From Bin107 sp965221655 (GTDB lineage Bacteria; UBA8248), in assembly GCA_965221655.1 (NCBI GenBank), contig OZ244906.1, positions 1,178,001 to 1,242,000 of the forward strand: a stretch of DNA of 64,000 nucleotides, in the 5' to 3' direction. The first letter of the stretch is position 1, and the number at the start of each line of letters is the position of its first letter. The notes beneath the pieces are model-generated. The model was not told where the DNA came from, did no database searches, and was given only the letters and a program-made list of their open reading frames with translations. Positions 55,626 through 64,000 of this stretch are shown here, one piece after another. The translations under genes and the position numbers were made by a program.

Positions 55626-56639
55626 TCAAATTTCACGCCATGCGGTGGCGAGTGCGAATCCCTTGTTGCCCACCTCGACCGGGCCGCTGCACCTGCTGAA
55701 AAACAGCAGTCCGTCGGCGGGGCTGCGCAACTCCTCGATGATTTCGAGGCGAAAGGGATCGAGCATTTCGCCCAGGAGTTCGCCTTCGCGCACCTCGCTG
55801 CCCAGATCGGCGAAGCCCGTCTTGCGCGAGAGCAGGTATCCGCCGCTCGCGGGGTTCACCTCGGCGCGGTGGGCGAAATCGAAATAGGCGATCTTCTCTC
55901 TTCTCTCCTGCCCGCGCACCATGCCGAGGTGAACGAGCAGATTCCCAAAACCTCGCTCCAGGTCGCCGCGGTAGAGATTCTCCTCGCATTCGGGCAGGTA
56001 GGCGCCGCCTATCTCCACGCTGACGGCGGGCACCCCGCGCGCGAGCGCGCAGCCGGGAGCGCTCGCAGGGCTCAGGGGCACGCCGTGGACCAGGCCTGCC
56101 CCCCCGCTCGCAAAGGCGATCGCCATCGCGCGTGATTTTTCACCAAGCGCGCCCTCTGCGTTCGGGTCGACGTCGACGCGCCGCTGAATCCGCCCCGCCG
56201 CGCCGCCCGAGTGGACCTCCACGAGAAAGTCCGCACCCTCGATGAGGAGCTCGTGAATCTTATGGGCGTAGCGCTGCGTCAACGTGCCCTTCGCAGAACC
56301 GGGGAAAGCCCCCCACAGGTTAGTCTGCTCGTGCTGATCGGGGGATTGGCGCGAGAAATTCGCGAACGCGAAAGGATTCGCCACGGGCACGACGAGCAAA
56401 GCACCTGATAATTCTCGCCTGTCTATGCCCGCGAGGACGCTTTGCAGTGCGCGTATCGGCTGGGGCTCGTCCCCGTGGACGCACGCCAGTACGGAGAGGG
56501 TGGGGCCGGGCTGCGCCCCCCGCACGCAATGAAGCGCCAGGCCCGTCTCCGAGCCCGTGAGCATCTGCGCCACGGGAACCTTGCGGTATGCGTGCTCTCC
56601 CGGAGCCACCTCCATACCGCCGACTTCCCATGCGTCCAC
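55626..56639 (-). CDS. Succinylglutamate desuccinylase/aspartoacylase (AstE/AspA)-like hydrolase
   Basis: A 337-residue zinc amide hydrolase. VHGDEPQP supplies the His and Glu ligands, FLVEVHSGG the second His, and VSVEIGG the catalytic Glu region. The C-terminal domain (GFADLGSEVREGELLGEM) is the barrel-sandwich part seen in this family. GTG 56639 keeps the conserved WEVGGMEVAPGE lead; ATG 56615 is an alternative. It begins eight bases after the Gfo/Idh gene ends. Confidence 0.82.
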   Translation of the reverse strand: MDAWEVGGMEVAPGEHAYRKVPVAQMLTGSETGLALHCVRGAQPGPTLSVLACVHGDEPQPIRALQSVLAGIDRRELSGALLVVPVANPFAFANFSRQSPDQHEQTNLWGAFPGSAKGTLTQRYAHKIHELLIEGADFLVEVHSGGAAGRIQRRVDVDPNAEGALGEKSRAMAIAFASGGAGLVHGVPLSPASAPGCALARGVPAVSVEIGGAYLPECEENLYRGDLERGFGNLLVHLGMVRGQERREKIAYFDFAHRAEVNPASGGYLLSRKTGFADLGSEVREGELLGEMLDPFRLEIIEELRSPADGLLFFSRCSGPVEVGNKGFALATAWREI

Positions 56640-56646
56640 GCCCCCG

Positions 56647-57645
56647 CTACCCCCTGACTTCCGAAACCTCGACCACGCGGCCGCTGTTCGCACTCTCGAT
56701 AATCGACTCGAGAACGGCCACCACCTCCCGGGCGGCCTTGCCGTCCGTCTCGGGCTTCGCCTCGCCGCGAATGCACCTGGCGAACTCGTGTACCTGCTCG
56801 GCAAGCGCGTCGCCGCCCTCCACGGGCAGCTCGCTGCGCGCGTTTTCGGCCTTCTTTTGCAAGAAGAGCTTCTCGCCCTCGTCCTCACTCCAGGCGGACG
56901 CCTCGGTTCCGTGGGCCGTCGTCGTGCACTGCTTGGAGGTGACGTAGCACGTGGTGATGTAGCCGAGCGGGCCGCCCTCGTATTCGAGAATGATGTTCGT
57001 CACGTCGTCGAGGTTGCCCCTGCCGAGCAGCTGCTTGCTGAACGCACTCACCCTCTTCGCCGGGCCGGCGAGATACTGGAGGTTGTCCACCATGTGAACG
57101 CCCAGCCCCGTCATCCCGCCCGCCGGACATTCCGCGGGGTCGTTTCTCCAACCGCTTCTCGGGTTCTGCCCGTTGGGGTTGGAGAGATTCGCCTCAAGAG
57201 CGTGGAGCATCCCCAACTCACCTGCGTCTATCATCTCGCGTATCCGGCGGTTCGCTCCCTGCCGCCTTCTGTGGTGTCCCACCAGGAGCACGACGCCGGC
57301 CTTCTCGGTGGCGTCGATGCACTTGTCCGCCTCGGCCACGGTGAGCGTGAGCGGCTTTTCGACGAAAACGTGCTTGCCCGCCGACGCCGCGGCGACTATC
57401 AGGTCCGTGTGCGTGGAGTGGGGCGTCGCGATGAGAATCCCCTCCACCGCGTCGTCTTTGAGAATTTCCTCAAAAGACTCCGCCGGGCGGCACCCGAACT
57501 TTTCCGCAAACTCATCGCGCGCGGACTGCGTTCTGGAGAAACAGCGCACGATTTCCGCGTTGCCCGCACGCGCCGCGGCGTTCGCCAGCGTGGTTCCCCA
57601 GTTGGCAAGGCCGATGGAGGCCAACCGCACCTTTTCGTTCGTCAT
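56647..57645 (-). CDS. Gfo/Idh/MocA family oxidoreductase
   Basis: A 332-residue NAD(P)-dependent dehydrogenase. N-terminal Rossmann start VRLASIGLANWG and the catalytic FVEKPLTL motif are present, and GLGVHMVDNLQYL resembles the substrate-binding loop. GAGG precedes the ATG. First gene of a minus-strand trio with AstE-like and cupin proteins, transcribed away from the bicupin operon. Probably oxidises a sugar-like or polyol compound. Confidence 0.88.
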   Translation of the reverse strand: MTNEKVRLASIGLANWGTTLANAAARAGNAEIVRCFSRTQSARDEFAEKFGCRPAESFEEILKDDAVEGILIATPHSTHTDLIVAAASAGKHVFVEKPLTLTVAEADKCIDATEKAGVVLLVGHHRRRQGANRRIREMIDAGELGMLHALEANLSNPNGQNPRSGWRNDPAECPAGGMTGLGVHMVDNLQYLAGPAKRVSAFSKQLLGRGNLDDVTNIILEYEGGPLGYITTCYVTSKQCTTTAHGTEASAWSEDEGEKLFLQKKAENARSELPVEGGDALAEQVHEFARCIRGEAKPETDGKAAREVVAVLESIIESANSGRVVEVSEVRG

Positions 57646-57887
57646 GGCAACCTCATGTTGGTTCGGCGCATCGCGCCGCAAATGGCTCCCGCACCCAAGC
57701 GGCGTTCGCGTCCCTCGCCGGACGCGCCGCCGCACCGTTTTGCTTGGAAAAGCGAGACGTAAATTGTCAGACCCACGGGGAGAGGGTAACATGCGGCCTC
57801 GGGATACAACAAACCCGACGGCAAAACATTTTCTGCTTCATCGAAAAATCTCCATGCACGGGTTCGTCAGAAAAAGGAGTTCGCCGG

Positions 57888-58715
57888 ATGCCATTCCACC
57901 GTTTCGAGGACATCGAGAAAAAGGCCGTCTCGCCCCACCTCTCCTCCGGCCAGGGCGCCATCGTCGAGGGGGAGTACATGTATTTCTGCCAGGTCAGCAA
58001 GGTGGCGGGCACGGGCTCCCAGATACACTATCACCCCAACGAACTGATGATTTTCCCCATCCGGGGGAAGATCAACGCGCTGGTCGGAAAGGACAGGCGC
58101 GTCGTCTCCCCGGGCACGTTCGTGCACGTGCCGGCTTACGCACAGCACCAGATGATCGCCACCGAGGACGGCGACATGGACTATCTCTATGTGAAGGATC
58201 GCTCCTGGACGGTCGTCGGTCTCGACAGGGATCAGGTGGTGCCCGACAGGGCGCTGACGGTCGAGGAGATCAACGAGCAGCACGAGGCGGGCAAGATCGA
58301 GGACTTCGAAAAAGACGAGAGCAAGGCGGAAATCATTGTCGAGGGACTCGATAACTCCTATTACCCGATTCTGCCTTCCTTCGACGCCCCCGCTTGCTCC
58401 GGACGCCACACCGTGTGGATCGAGGGAGAGCGCCTCGCCTTCGGCTACGGCGAAATACCCGCGGGCTTTCAGGAGCCGACGAGCGAGAACGCCTACGAGC
58501 AGTTCGTCTACGTCATCACGGGCAAAATCGACGCCCAGGTGGACGACGAGCGTCAGGAGGCGGGACCCGGAACCATCGTCCACATTCCGAAGGGCTCGAA
58601 ACGCAACCTCTCCTCCCACAGCGGGCAGCACGCACGCTACGCCTCGGTGCGGGCCATGCCGCGACTCGAGGAGATGCTCCGCGAAAAAGCCGCGGGCGCA
58701 GCGGCGCAGGGCTGA
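57888..58715 (+). CDS. Bicupin protein
   Basis: A 275-residue protein with two cupin domains. The first, at residues 45-85 (SQIHYHPNELMIFPIRGK, then PAYAQHQMIA), keeps the His/His/Glu/His ligands. The second (residues 195-245, ENAYEQFVYVITGK) lacks the HxH pair, so only the first site is metal-ready. AAAAAGGAG precedes the ATG. First gene of an operon with a Rieske ferredoxin and an enolase-superfamily enzyme. Confidence 0.84.
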   Translation: MPFHRFEDIEKKAVSPHLSSGQGAIVEGEYMYFCQVSKVAGTGSQIHYHPNELMIFPIRGKINALVGKDRRVVSPGTFVHVPAYAQHQMIATEDGDMDYLYVKDRSWTVVGLDRDQVVPDRALTVEEINEQHEAGKIEDFEKDESKAEIIVEGLDNSYYPILPSFDAPACSGRHTVWIEGERLAFGYGEIPAGFQEPTSENAYEQFVYVITGKIDAQVDDERQEAGPGTIVHIPKGSKRNLSSHSGQHARYASVRAMPRLEEMLREKAAGAAAQG

Positions 58716-58721
58716 AGCGCG

Positions 58722-59120
58722 ATGGCCAAACACCTGGTGTGCAAGATTTCGGAACTGCCCCCCGGCTCGCGGAAAATCGTCGAGGTGGGGGGGCGCTCCA
58801 TCGGCGTGTTCAACGTCAAAAACGCCCTCTACGCACTCAGAAACGCCTGCCCGCACCAGGGCGCGCCGCTTTGCCTCGGCAAGGTGAAGGGCACCATGAA
58901 ATCCTCCCGGCCCCATTCGTACGACTACGTGATGGACGAGCAGGTGCTCGTGTGCCCCTGGCACTGCTGGGAGTTCGACATCACGAACGGACGCTCGGTT
59001 TTTAACCCCCACAAGATGCGCGTGAGGACCTACGAGGTCACACTCGAGGCGGATGAAGATCCTTCTATCGAAACGTATCCGGTCACGCTCGAAAAAGACC
59101 TGGTGATGCTGCACCTCTGA
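58722..59120 (+). CDS. Rieske [2Fe-2S] ferredoxin-like protein
   Basis: A 132-residue soluble Rieske protein. Ligands CPHQGAPL (Cys, His) and CPWHCWEFD (Cys, His) are complete, with the CxH-x15-17 plus CxxH form of ring-hydroxylating dioxygenase ferredoxins. It starts six bases after the bicupin stop. It likely donates electrons to an oxygenase, maybe the bicupin or an enzyme elsewhere. Confidence 0.9.
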   Translation: MAKHLVCKISELPPGSRKIVEVGGRSIGVFNVKNALYALRNACPHQGAPLCLGKVKGTMKSSRPHSYDYVMDEQVLVCPWHCWEFDITNGRSVFNPHKMRVRTYEVTLEADEDPSIETYPVTLEKDLVMLHL

Positions 59121-59148
59121 GTTCCCCGCACCGGAGACGGCCCCGCAA

Positions 59149-60246
59149 ATGCCCAGAATCGAAAAAATAGAGCTCTTCCCCGTCGCCATCCCCCTCACCC
59201 ACGCCTACAAGAGCGCCACGCGCACGGCAACGCACTCAGAAGACATCGTCGTGAAAATCACGTGCGGAGGCGTCGCGGGGTGGGGTGCGGCGGCGCTTCG
59301 CTCGTTTCCGACCGGTGAGAGCCTGCGGAGTGCTTACCGCATCCTCGAGGAATATCTGGTTCCCGCCGTCTCGGGTTCTAACCCCTTCGAGCGCGAGGGC
59401 ATCGTCCGCAAGATGAACGGGGCCATCCCCTTCCACCACTCCCCGAAGGCGGCCCTTGACTGTGCCGTGCACGACCTCGTGGGGCGCATGCTGGGGTGTC
59501 CGGTCTACGATCTGCTGGGCGGAAAGATTCGCGACGAGATGCCCGCCTTCGACATCCTGCCGCTCGAATCGCCCGAGAGAACGGCCGAGCTCGCGGCGGA
59601 ATCCATGGCCCTGGGCATCCGCTCGTTCAAGGTGAAGATGAACCGCGACACCAGGACGAGCGTCGCCCGCGTGGCGGCGGCGCGCGAGGCGGCGGGAGAG
59701 GACGCCCACATCGTCGTCGACGCGAACATGAGCTGGACGCCCAAACTCGCCGTGCAAATGTGCGCACGCATCGAGGAGTACGGAATCACCATGCTCGAAC
59801 AACCCGTGCCCGGCCACGATTTGGAAGGGCTCGAATTCGTCACCAAAAACTCGCGCATCCCCATCTGCGCGGACGAATCGTTCCGGCCCGACTACCTGGC
59901 CGAAATCGCCCGCAGACGCGCCGCCGACATCGTGAACATCAAGGTGAACCGCGAGGGAGGGCTTCTCCACGCGAAAAAGGCCGCCGCCCTCATCGAAATT
60001 CACGGCATCGAGGGCCTTTGCGGCAGCGTGATCCACAGCGCACTGGGCGACGCCGCCTGCGCGCACCTGTTCGCCTCCACTCCCGCAATCGTCTACAACG
60101 AATCCGGCAAGGCGCCCGCCTGGCACGCCGAGGACGTCGTGACGGGCTTTGAGACGCGCGGCGGCATGGTGCAGGTGCCCGACGGCCCGGGGCTGGGCGT
60201 GGAAGTGAACGAGGAGGCGCTCAAAAAATTCCGCCTCGACCTGTGA
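59149..60246 (+). CDS. Mandelate racemase/muconate lactonising enzyme superfamily protein
   Basis: A 365-residue enolase-superfamily enzyme. The Lys pair appears as SFKVKMN (residues about 160-166), then the metal acids in VVDANMSW, LEQPV and ADESF, and the barrel Lys region NIKVN. The KxK and Asp-Glu-Asp set is that of the MLE/OSBS subgroup. It could be a cycloisomerase, racemase or dehydratase. It ends the bicupin-Rieske operon. Confidence 0.88.
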   Translation: MPRIEKIELFPVAIPLTHAYKSATRTATHSEDIVVKITCGGVAGWGAAALRSFPTGESLRSAYRILEEYLVPAVSGSNPFEREGIVRKMNGAIPFHHSPKAALDCAVHDLVGRMLGCPVYDLLGGKIRDEMPAFDILPLESPERTAELAAESMALGIRSFKVKMNRDTRTSVARVAAAREAAGEDAHIVVDANMSWTPKLAVQMCARIEEYGITMLEQPVPGHDLEGLEFVTKNSRIPICADESFRPDYLAEIARRRAADIVNIKVNREGGLLHAKKAAALIEIHGIEGLCGSVIHSALGDAACAHLFASTPAIVYNESGKAPAWHAEDVVTGFETRGGMVQVPDGPGLGVEVNEEALKKFRLDL

Positions 60247-60379
60247 GGGTTCGGGGCAGTCGGCCCACCCGTGGCGAGTTGGTCACGCTCATTCCGTTGA
60301 ACGGCATGACGAAAACCAGAACTATGCCAAAGGGAAGCTGGGAACAGGGTCCGGGGACACTCCGAACATTTAGGGTTTG

Positions 60380-61045
60380 CTAGTCGCCTACGCTCGCCTC
60401 ACCTTCATTGCGGGTCCCTTGCAACCTACCGGGGAGGGTGAAGAAATAGCGGAGCATCAAGTCGGTTAAAAAATGCATGTCCTCTATCTCTTTTTGCGAG
60501 GACAGCCTTTCGGTATGTGCGGCACTATTGCCGAGACTTCGTATCCGGTGCGCTAAGATGATCATGTCGGACGTCAATTCAGATCCCTTTGCGGCTTCTT
60601 TAATACACTCAGACAAGTTGCTCCCCTTGATACCGGGAAACTTCTCTTTCAATGCGGCTTCCAGCACCTCGCGAAACATAACACCGGCGGCATCCCAATC
60701 CTTCTGGCTCAGACTGCGCATACCCTGTTGGAAATAATGAGCCACGTTATTGGGCAGATGCTCTGGCGCGTCAATTTCAAAGCGAGGCGGAAAAGTTTTT
60801 ATCACGCAAAACTGCTTTGTATTCAACGGATTACCACTGCACACAATTAACGCGAGAATTCCACGAGAGCAATTTTCACATTCTGCCAATACATCCCAGC
60901 CAAGTTTTTCATCTGGAGTGAGCACTCCTACCTCTTCGATCAGGAATTTCTGCCTTTTATCCGCCACATCAAGCATCATGAACATCACTTTTGTGTCGCA
61001 ATACGGACACTCGGCTGAGAATTTGTTATTGCTCATTCGCGCCAT
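60380..61045 (-). CDS. DUF4145 domain protein with zinc-ribbon-like N-terminus
   Basis: A 221-residue protein (or 218 if the second ATG at 61036 is used). CPYCDTKV and CENCSRG form a zinc-ribbon-like pair near residues 14-17 and 56-59. The C-terminal part (LGNSAAHTERLSSQKEI) is the DUF4145 helix bundle. The DNA is visibly more AT-rich than its neighbours, so it was probably acquired. It lies 71 bases after the MerR-DUF433 gene, where a PIN toxin gene would usually sit. Confidence 0.78.
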   Translation of the reverse strand: MARMSNNKFSAECPYCDTKVMFMMLDVADKRQKFLIEEVGVLTPDEKLGWDVLAECENCSRGILALIVCSGNPLNTKQFCVIKTFPPRFEIDAPEHLPNNVAHYFQQGMRSLSQKDWDAAGVMFREVLEAALKEKFPGIKGSNLSECIKEAAKGSELTSDMIILAHRIRSLGNSAAHTERLSSQKEIEDMHFLTDLMLRYFFTLPGRLQGTRNEGEASVGD

Positions 61046-61116
61046 CCTTCCCTTTCGTCGCCCGTCAGATCAGACTCGCCCATGGCAAACCACAATAAGC
61101 AAAAAGAGTCGGCTCG

Positions 61117-61809
61117 TCAGGCTGCGGCCGGGAACTCGCACCGTATCGCTTCTTCGATTTCCTCATGCGGGCGCTCATAGTCTTTCGCCAGGTCGTCAAT
61201 CGATTCGCCAGCCATGTAGCGCTCCGCGATAATCTGCGTGGTGATTCCCGTGCCGGCGATGACGGGGCGACCAGCGGAGAGAGCCGGGTCGATGACCACC
61301 ATCTCCGGCGCATCCTCCATCGTGTTCCGCGTAAACGGATAGAGTTTGACGGGCAAGCCGGCGGCGTCGCGTCTGATACGACGCAAGGCTCCCTCGATGA
61401 CATCCCGCATGGCCATCTGCCCCTGCTGGCTGATGTTGATCAATTTTCCGTACTCTTCGATGAACAGGTGCAAGCCATCCGTTACCATCTCGCGGCTAAT
61501 CAGCGGGTGCCGTTCATCCCGCGCTCCGCAGGCGTGGCTCTTCAGGTACTGAATCGCCCGCCGGATCTTCGACATTTTCACGCCGTGCTTCCTGCGCACC
61601 GCGGAGAGAACGTGCAACTCCGTGAGGTTGAAGAAAGAAAGCAGCGTCGGGGCACCCCCGGCGGGAGGCTCGATGAGCGGCCCGTGCCCACGACCACCTA
61701 CGGACCAGTAACGAATGGTCGGTGCGGGAACGCCAAGGTAATGCGCAACTTCAGAGATGCTATAGGCGGGCAGCGCGCGAATGTCGTTTCCATTGGAGTC
61801 TGCAATCAT
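61117..61809 (-). CDS. MerR-type HTH plus DUF433 (VapB45-like) regulator
   Basis: A 230-residue DNA-binding protein. The N-terminus (YSISEVAHYLGVPAPTIRYW) is a MerR-like helix-turn-helix. The C-terminus (GRPVIAGTGITTQIIAERYMAGESIDDLAKDY) is a DUF433 domain, as in antitoxins of the VapB45 type. GGGAGG precedes the ATG, and a good promoter lies upstream. It probably controls itself and the DUF4145 gene downstream. Confidence 0.85.
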   Translation of the reverse strand: MIADSNGNDIRALPAYSISEVAHYLGVPAPTIRYWSVGGRGHGPLIEPPAGGAPTLLSFFNLTELHVLSAVRRKHGVKMSKIRRAIQYLKSHACGARDERHPLISREMVTDGLHLFIEEYGKLINISQQGQMAMRDVIEGALRRIRRDAAGLPVKLYPFTRNTMEDAPEMVVIDPALSAGRPVIAGTGITTQIIAERYMAGESIDDLAKDYERPHEEIEEAIRCEFPAAA

Positions 61810-61839
61810 ATTGCATCCCTCCCATTTACGAGTGCCGCG

Positions 61840-61868
61840 ATTTTCTGTCCAAGGAGAGTCCTTGTCAA
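61840..61868 (-). promoter_or_regulatory. Candidate promoter of the MerR-DUF433 gene
   Basis: On the minus strand TTGACA (61868-61863), a 17-base spacer and GAAAAT (61845-61840, four of six). The transcript would begin about 24 bases before the ATG at 61809. Confidence 0.5.
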
Positions 61869-61871
61869 CGC

Positions 61872-61892
61872 AAACACCTCGTTTGGGTGTTT
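61872..61892 (-). terminator. Possible terminator/operator hairpin
   Basis: AAACACC (61872-61878) and GGTGTTT (61886-61892) pair over a seven-base loop, just upstream of the MerR-DUF433 promoter and downstream of the amidohydrolase stop. It may end the amidohydrolase transcript or serve as operator. Confidence 0.4.
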
Positions 61893-61983
61893 TATTCGAA
61901 CGAGCATAAAGCGTAAAGGTGGGATTCCCAGCGACGTCTTTTCCTCACCGAGTGCTCGCCCGAAGCGAGCCCATCGCCCACGC

Positions 61984-63129
61984 CTAGAGCTTGTGGCCGT
62001 AGAGTTCCTCGGCGTTTTCGTAGTAGATGCGCCGTCTGAGGTCGTCGGAAACTTCCTGGAAAACGTGCTTGGGGTCGTCGAAATCCCAGTGGGGATAGTC
62101 GGAGGCGAATAGCAGCGTCTTCTCCGCCCGCGCCATTCTGAGAACGTGGCGATGGTCCTCGCGCGTGGGCGGCTCGGCGATGGGCTGTGAGGTCAACCGC
62201 ACGTGGTCGACGATGTATTCGCTCGGCGGGCGCTCGAGCCAGGGCACTTCCGCACGCAGCGAACGCCACTCCTGGTCGAAGCGCCACATGATGCTCGGCA
62301 GCCAGGCGTAGCCCATCTCCTGAAAGACGACCTTGAGCTTCGGGAAGCGCACGAACACGCCCTCGCACACCAGGCTGAGGACGTGGGCCTGCGCGATGGT
62401 CACCGCCCCCGTGTGCACCTCGATGTAGTAGGAGGGAATGCCGGTCGGGTTCATGGGGGTGTTGACGCCCGCCGCCTCGCCCGCCCCGTGCATCCCCACG
62501 GGCAGACCCATGGCCTCGGCGGCCTCGTACACGGGATAGAAGTGGCGGCTGCCCATCAAGGCGTCCATCTGCGGAATCTGCACCTGCACCACGTCGGGGT
62601 GCGCGCCGATTCTTTCGATCTCCTTGACGGCGAGCCGGGCGTCGCGCGGGCCGACGTGCATGGCCAGTTTGAGGCGAGGCTCCTTTTCGCACCACTCGTG
62701 CAGCAGCCAGTCGTTGTTCGCCGCGATGAACGCCGCCGCCATGTCGGCGTCCGGCAACCCGCCGATGCCGAAGAGATCGCCCGCGATAAGGACGCCGACG
62801 TCGATGCCGTATCTCTCCAGGTGGTGGGAGCGCAGCATATCGAGGCTCGAGCCCGGTCTCCCGCCGTCGGGCGGCAGGGCGTCGGGACGCTCGGCGCCGT
62901 GGGGGTGATAGTACCAGCGCTTCGGTATCGAGAAGACGTTGCGGGCGGTGTTCGGGTCCTTGGCGGAGCTGAGCGGCGCCACGCCCATGCGCTTGCGCCA
63001 CGCCTCGGAGAGATAGGGGTGCAACTGGTGCATCCCGTTCATGCGGGGGTGGATGTCCGCGTCGATGATTTTCAGCCTCGCCTCGCTCGCCTCCTCGCGC
63101 GTCGGTGCTTCCAGACCCGTCTCGTTCAT
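61984..63129 (-). CDS. Amidohydrolase family 2 (ACMSD-like) protein
   Basis: A 381-residue metal-dependent hydrolase or decarboxylase. Motifs: IIDADIHPRM at the N-terminus, GMHGAGEA with the next His, and the terminal FASDYPHWDF with the catalytic Asp. Members include aminocarboxymuconate semialdehyde decarboxylase and aromatic acid decarboxylases. AAGGGGTG precedes ATG 63129. It follows the amidase gene by 35 bases in the same direction. Confidence 0.87.
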   Translation of the reverse strand: MNETGLEAPTREEASEARLKIIDADIHPRMNGMHQLHPYLSEAWRKRMGVAPLSSAKDPNTARNVFSIPKRWYYHPHGAERPDALPPDGGRPGSSLDMLRSHHLERYGIDVGVLIAGDLFGIGGLPDADMAAAFIAANNDWLLHEWCEKEPRLKLAMHVGPRDARLAVKEIERIGAHPDVVQVQIPQMDALMGSRHFYPVYEAAEAMGLPVGMHGAGEAAGVNTPMNPTGIPSYYIEVHTGAVTIAQAHVLSLVCEGVFVRFPKLKVVFQEMGYAWLPSIMWRFDQEWRSLRAEVPWLERPPSEYIVDHVRLTSQPIAEPPTREDHRHVLRMARAEKTLLFASDYPHWDFDDPKHVFQEVSDDLRRRIYYENAEELYGHKL

Positions 63130-63164
63130 TGCACACCCCTTTGCGTCTCGGATTTGCTCTCGCT

Positions 63165-64000
63165 CTACAATACGGGAAATTCCGCCCGCCAGCCCATTTC
63201 CTCTTCGAACCACCGCCCCATCGCCAGTAGTTTGCGCTCCCCGCAGCGCACGGCGCCGAACTGGACGCCGAGGGGGAGGTTCATGTCCCCTCGTCCGAGC
63301 GGCAGGGTGAGCGCAGGCTGTCCCGAAAAGGTGAGGGGTTGCAAGAACGCCGGCCTCCCGGTGGACTCCTCGCGCGGCGGCGGGCCTGCGTCGAAAGTGG
63401 GCAGCATCAACAAGTCGTAGCGGCGCAGGAGGTCTTCCATCTTCTGCGTGAAAACCCCGCGTACGCGCAGGGCTCTCGCGTAGTGCACGGCGGGCGCCAT
63501 ATAGCCGATGGTCAGGCTCCTGCGCACGTAGGGCGGCAGCTCCTCGCGCCGCGTCGCATAGAGCTCCTGGTGGCCTGCGGCGGCATCCACGCACCGGGCG
63601 ATGAAGTGCGCCGCGTTTATCTCCTCAAGACGCAAGGGCAACTCCACCGCATCGAGAGCGACGCCGCTCTCCCTAAGGCGCGCGGCCGCTCGCTCGGTCC
63701 ACTCACTGACTTCCGCGCTCGCCTCGGCGAGCAGGCTCTTCAAGTACGCGATGCGCGCAGGCTTTTGCGGCGTCCGTCCCAAGGCGGGGAGCGCAGTGCG
63801 CAGTGCTGCGTGATCCGATCCGTCGGGACCTGCCGCCACCTCCAGCACCCTGCCTATGTCCTCGACCGTGCGCGCGATGACGCCCACGTGGTCGAAATTC
63901 CACGAGACGCTCAGCAGGCCCGTTCTGGGAATCCGTCCGTAGGTGGGCTTGAGACCCGGCACGCCGCAATACGCGGCGGGCCGCAGGGTAGAGCCCGTCG
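63165..64000 (-). CDS. Amidase signature family protein, N-terminal part missing at window edge
   Basis: The visible 278 residues are the C-terminal part of an amidase. The frame runs to the window end, where STLRPAAYCGVPGLKPTYG includes the nucleophilic Ser of the Ser-cisSer-Lys triad. The start lies outside. A Ser amidase next to an amidohydrolase suggests hydrolysis of an amide to an acid that the neighbour then processes. Confidence 0.85.
   Translation of the reverse strand, partial: TGSTLRPAAYCGVPGLKPTYGRIPRTGLLSVSWNFDHVGVIARTVEDIGRVLEVAAGPDGSDHAALRTALPALGRTPQKPARIAYLKSLLAEASAEVSEWTERAAARLRESGVALDAVELPLRLEEINAAHFIARCVDAAAGHQELYATRREELPPYVRRSLTIGYMAPAVHYARALRVRGVFTQKMEDLLRRYDLLMLPTFDAGPPPREESTGRPAFLQPLTFSGQPALTLPLGRGDMNLPLGVQFGAVRCGERKLLAMGRWFEEEMGWRAEFPVL

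Noticed and set aside
61035..61083. A 16-codon ORF overlapping the DUF4145 start
   Set aside because: No ribosome site and no similarity. It is not a PIN-toxin remnant as far as I can see.

Overview
This is a GC-rich, gene-dense stretch of bacterial chromosome carrying about 62 protein genes and one tRNA. No ribosomal or phylogenetic marker gene is present, so the organism cannot be named. The mix of family III CoA-transferases, luciferase-like flavin enzymes, DUF1446/DUF4387, a tungsten-type aldehyde oxidoreductase, form II CO-dehydrogenase-like genes, an octaheme cytochrome and a probable selenoprotein suggests an uncultured, metabolically broad environmental bacterium. Tectomicrobia, Rokubacteria or a Desulfobacterota-like lineage is a guess from gene content only.

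Layout. 1-5650: an enoyl-CoA hydratase-family gene with a methylmalonyl-CoA mutase large subunit, an aldehyde:ferredoxin oxidoreductase, queE and a DUF350 membrane protein. 5888-12508: two paralogous SDRs and a complete Liv-type ABC importer (livK-G-F-H-M). 12705-17923: DUF4399, a cupin, a CaiB-type CoA-transferase, tRNA-Leu(UAA), an LVIVD-repeat protein and an aldo/keto reductase. 18156-23316: form II coxSLM, a maleylpyruvate-isomerase-like protein and a NYN nuclease. 23519-32746: a five-gene peptide-type ABC importer, an ADP-forming acyl-CoA synthetase and an acyl-CoA dehydrogenase. 32977-36137: a maleate-isomerase-like protein, DUF1446, DUF4387 and an HD protein. 37241-42328: prpE, diverging from a Rieske/cytochrome b/octaheme cytochrome operon. 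43832-47491: a threonine synthase-like gene with azlCD, and an M20 peptidase. 47607-52082: a six-gene redox cluster that includes the selenoprotein candidate. 52349-60246: TauE, a split nitrate/taurine-type ABC system, cupins, an AstE-like protein, a Gfo/Idh oxidoreductase, a Rieske ferredoxin and an enolase-superfamily protein. 60380-61870: an AT-richer insert with DUF4145 and MerR-DUF433 genes. 61984-64000: an amidohydrolase and a truncated amidase.

Working together. Importers for amino acids and peptides feed CoA-ester chemistry (PrpE, ADP-forming synthetase, acyl-CoA dehydrogenase, CoA-transferase, methylmalonyl-CoA mutase). Several cupin, SDR, LLM and amidohydrolase sets look like small catabolic modules for organic acids or aromatic compounds. 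Energy genes (CO-dehydrogenase-like, Rieske/b/octaheme) indicate respiratory flexibility.

The most striking item is at 48931-49530. An AhpD-like peroxidase frame is interrupted by one in-frame TGA exactly where AhpD has its second catalytic cysteine, giving C-x2-U-x3-H. A hairpin that fits the bacterial SECIS rules starts 14 nucleotides after the TGA. This is best read as a selenoprotein that ordinary gene calling would split into two hypothetical genes.
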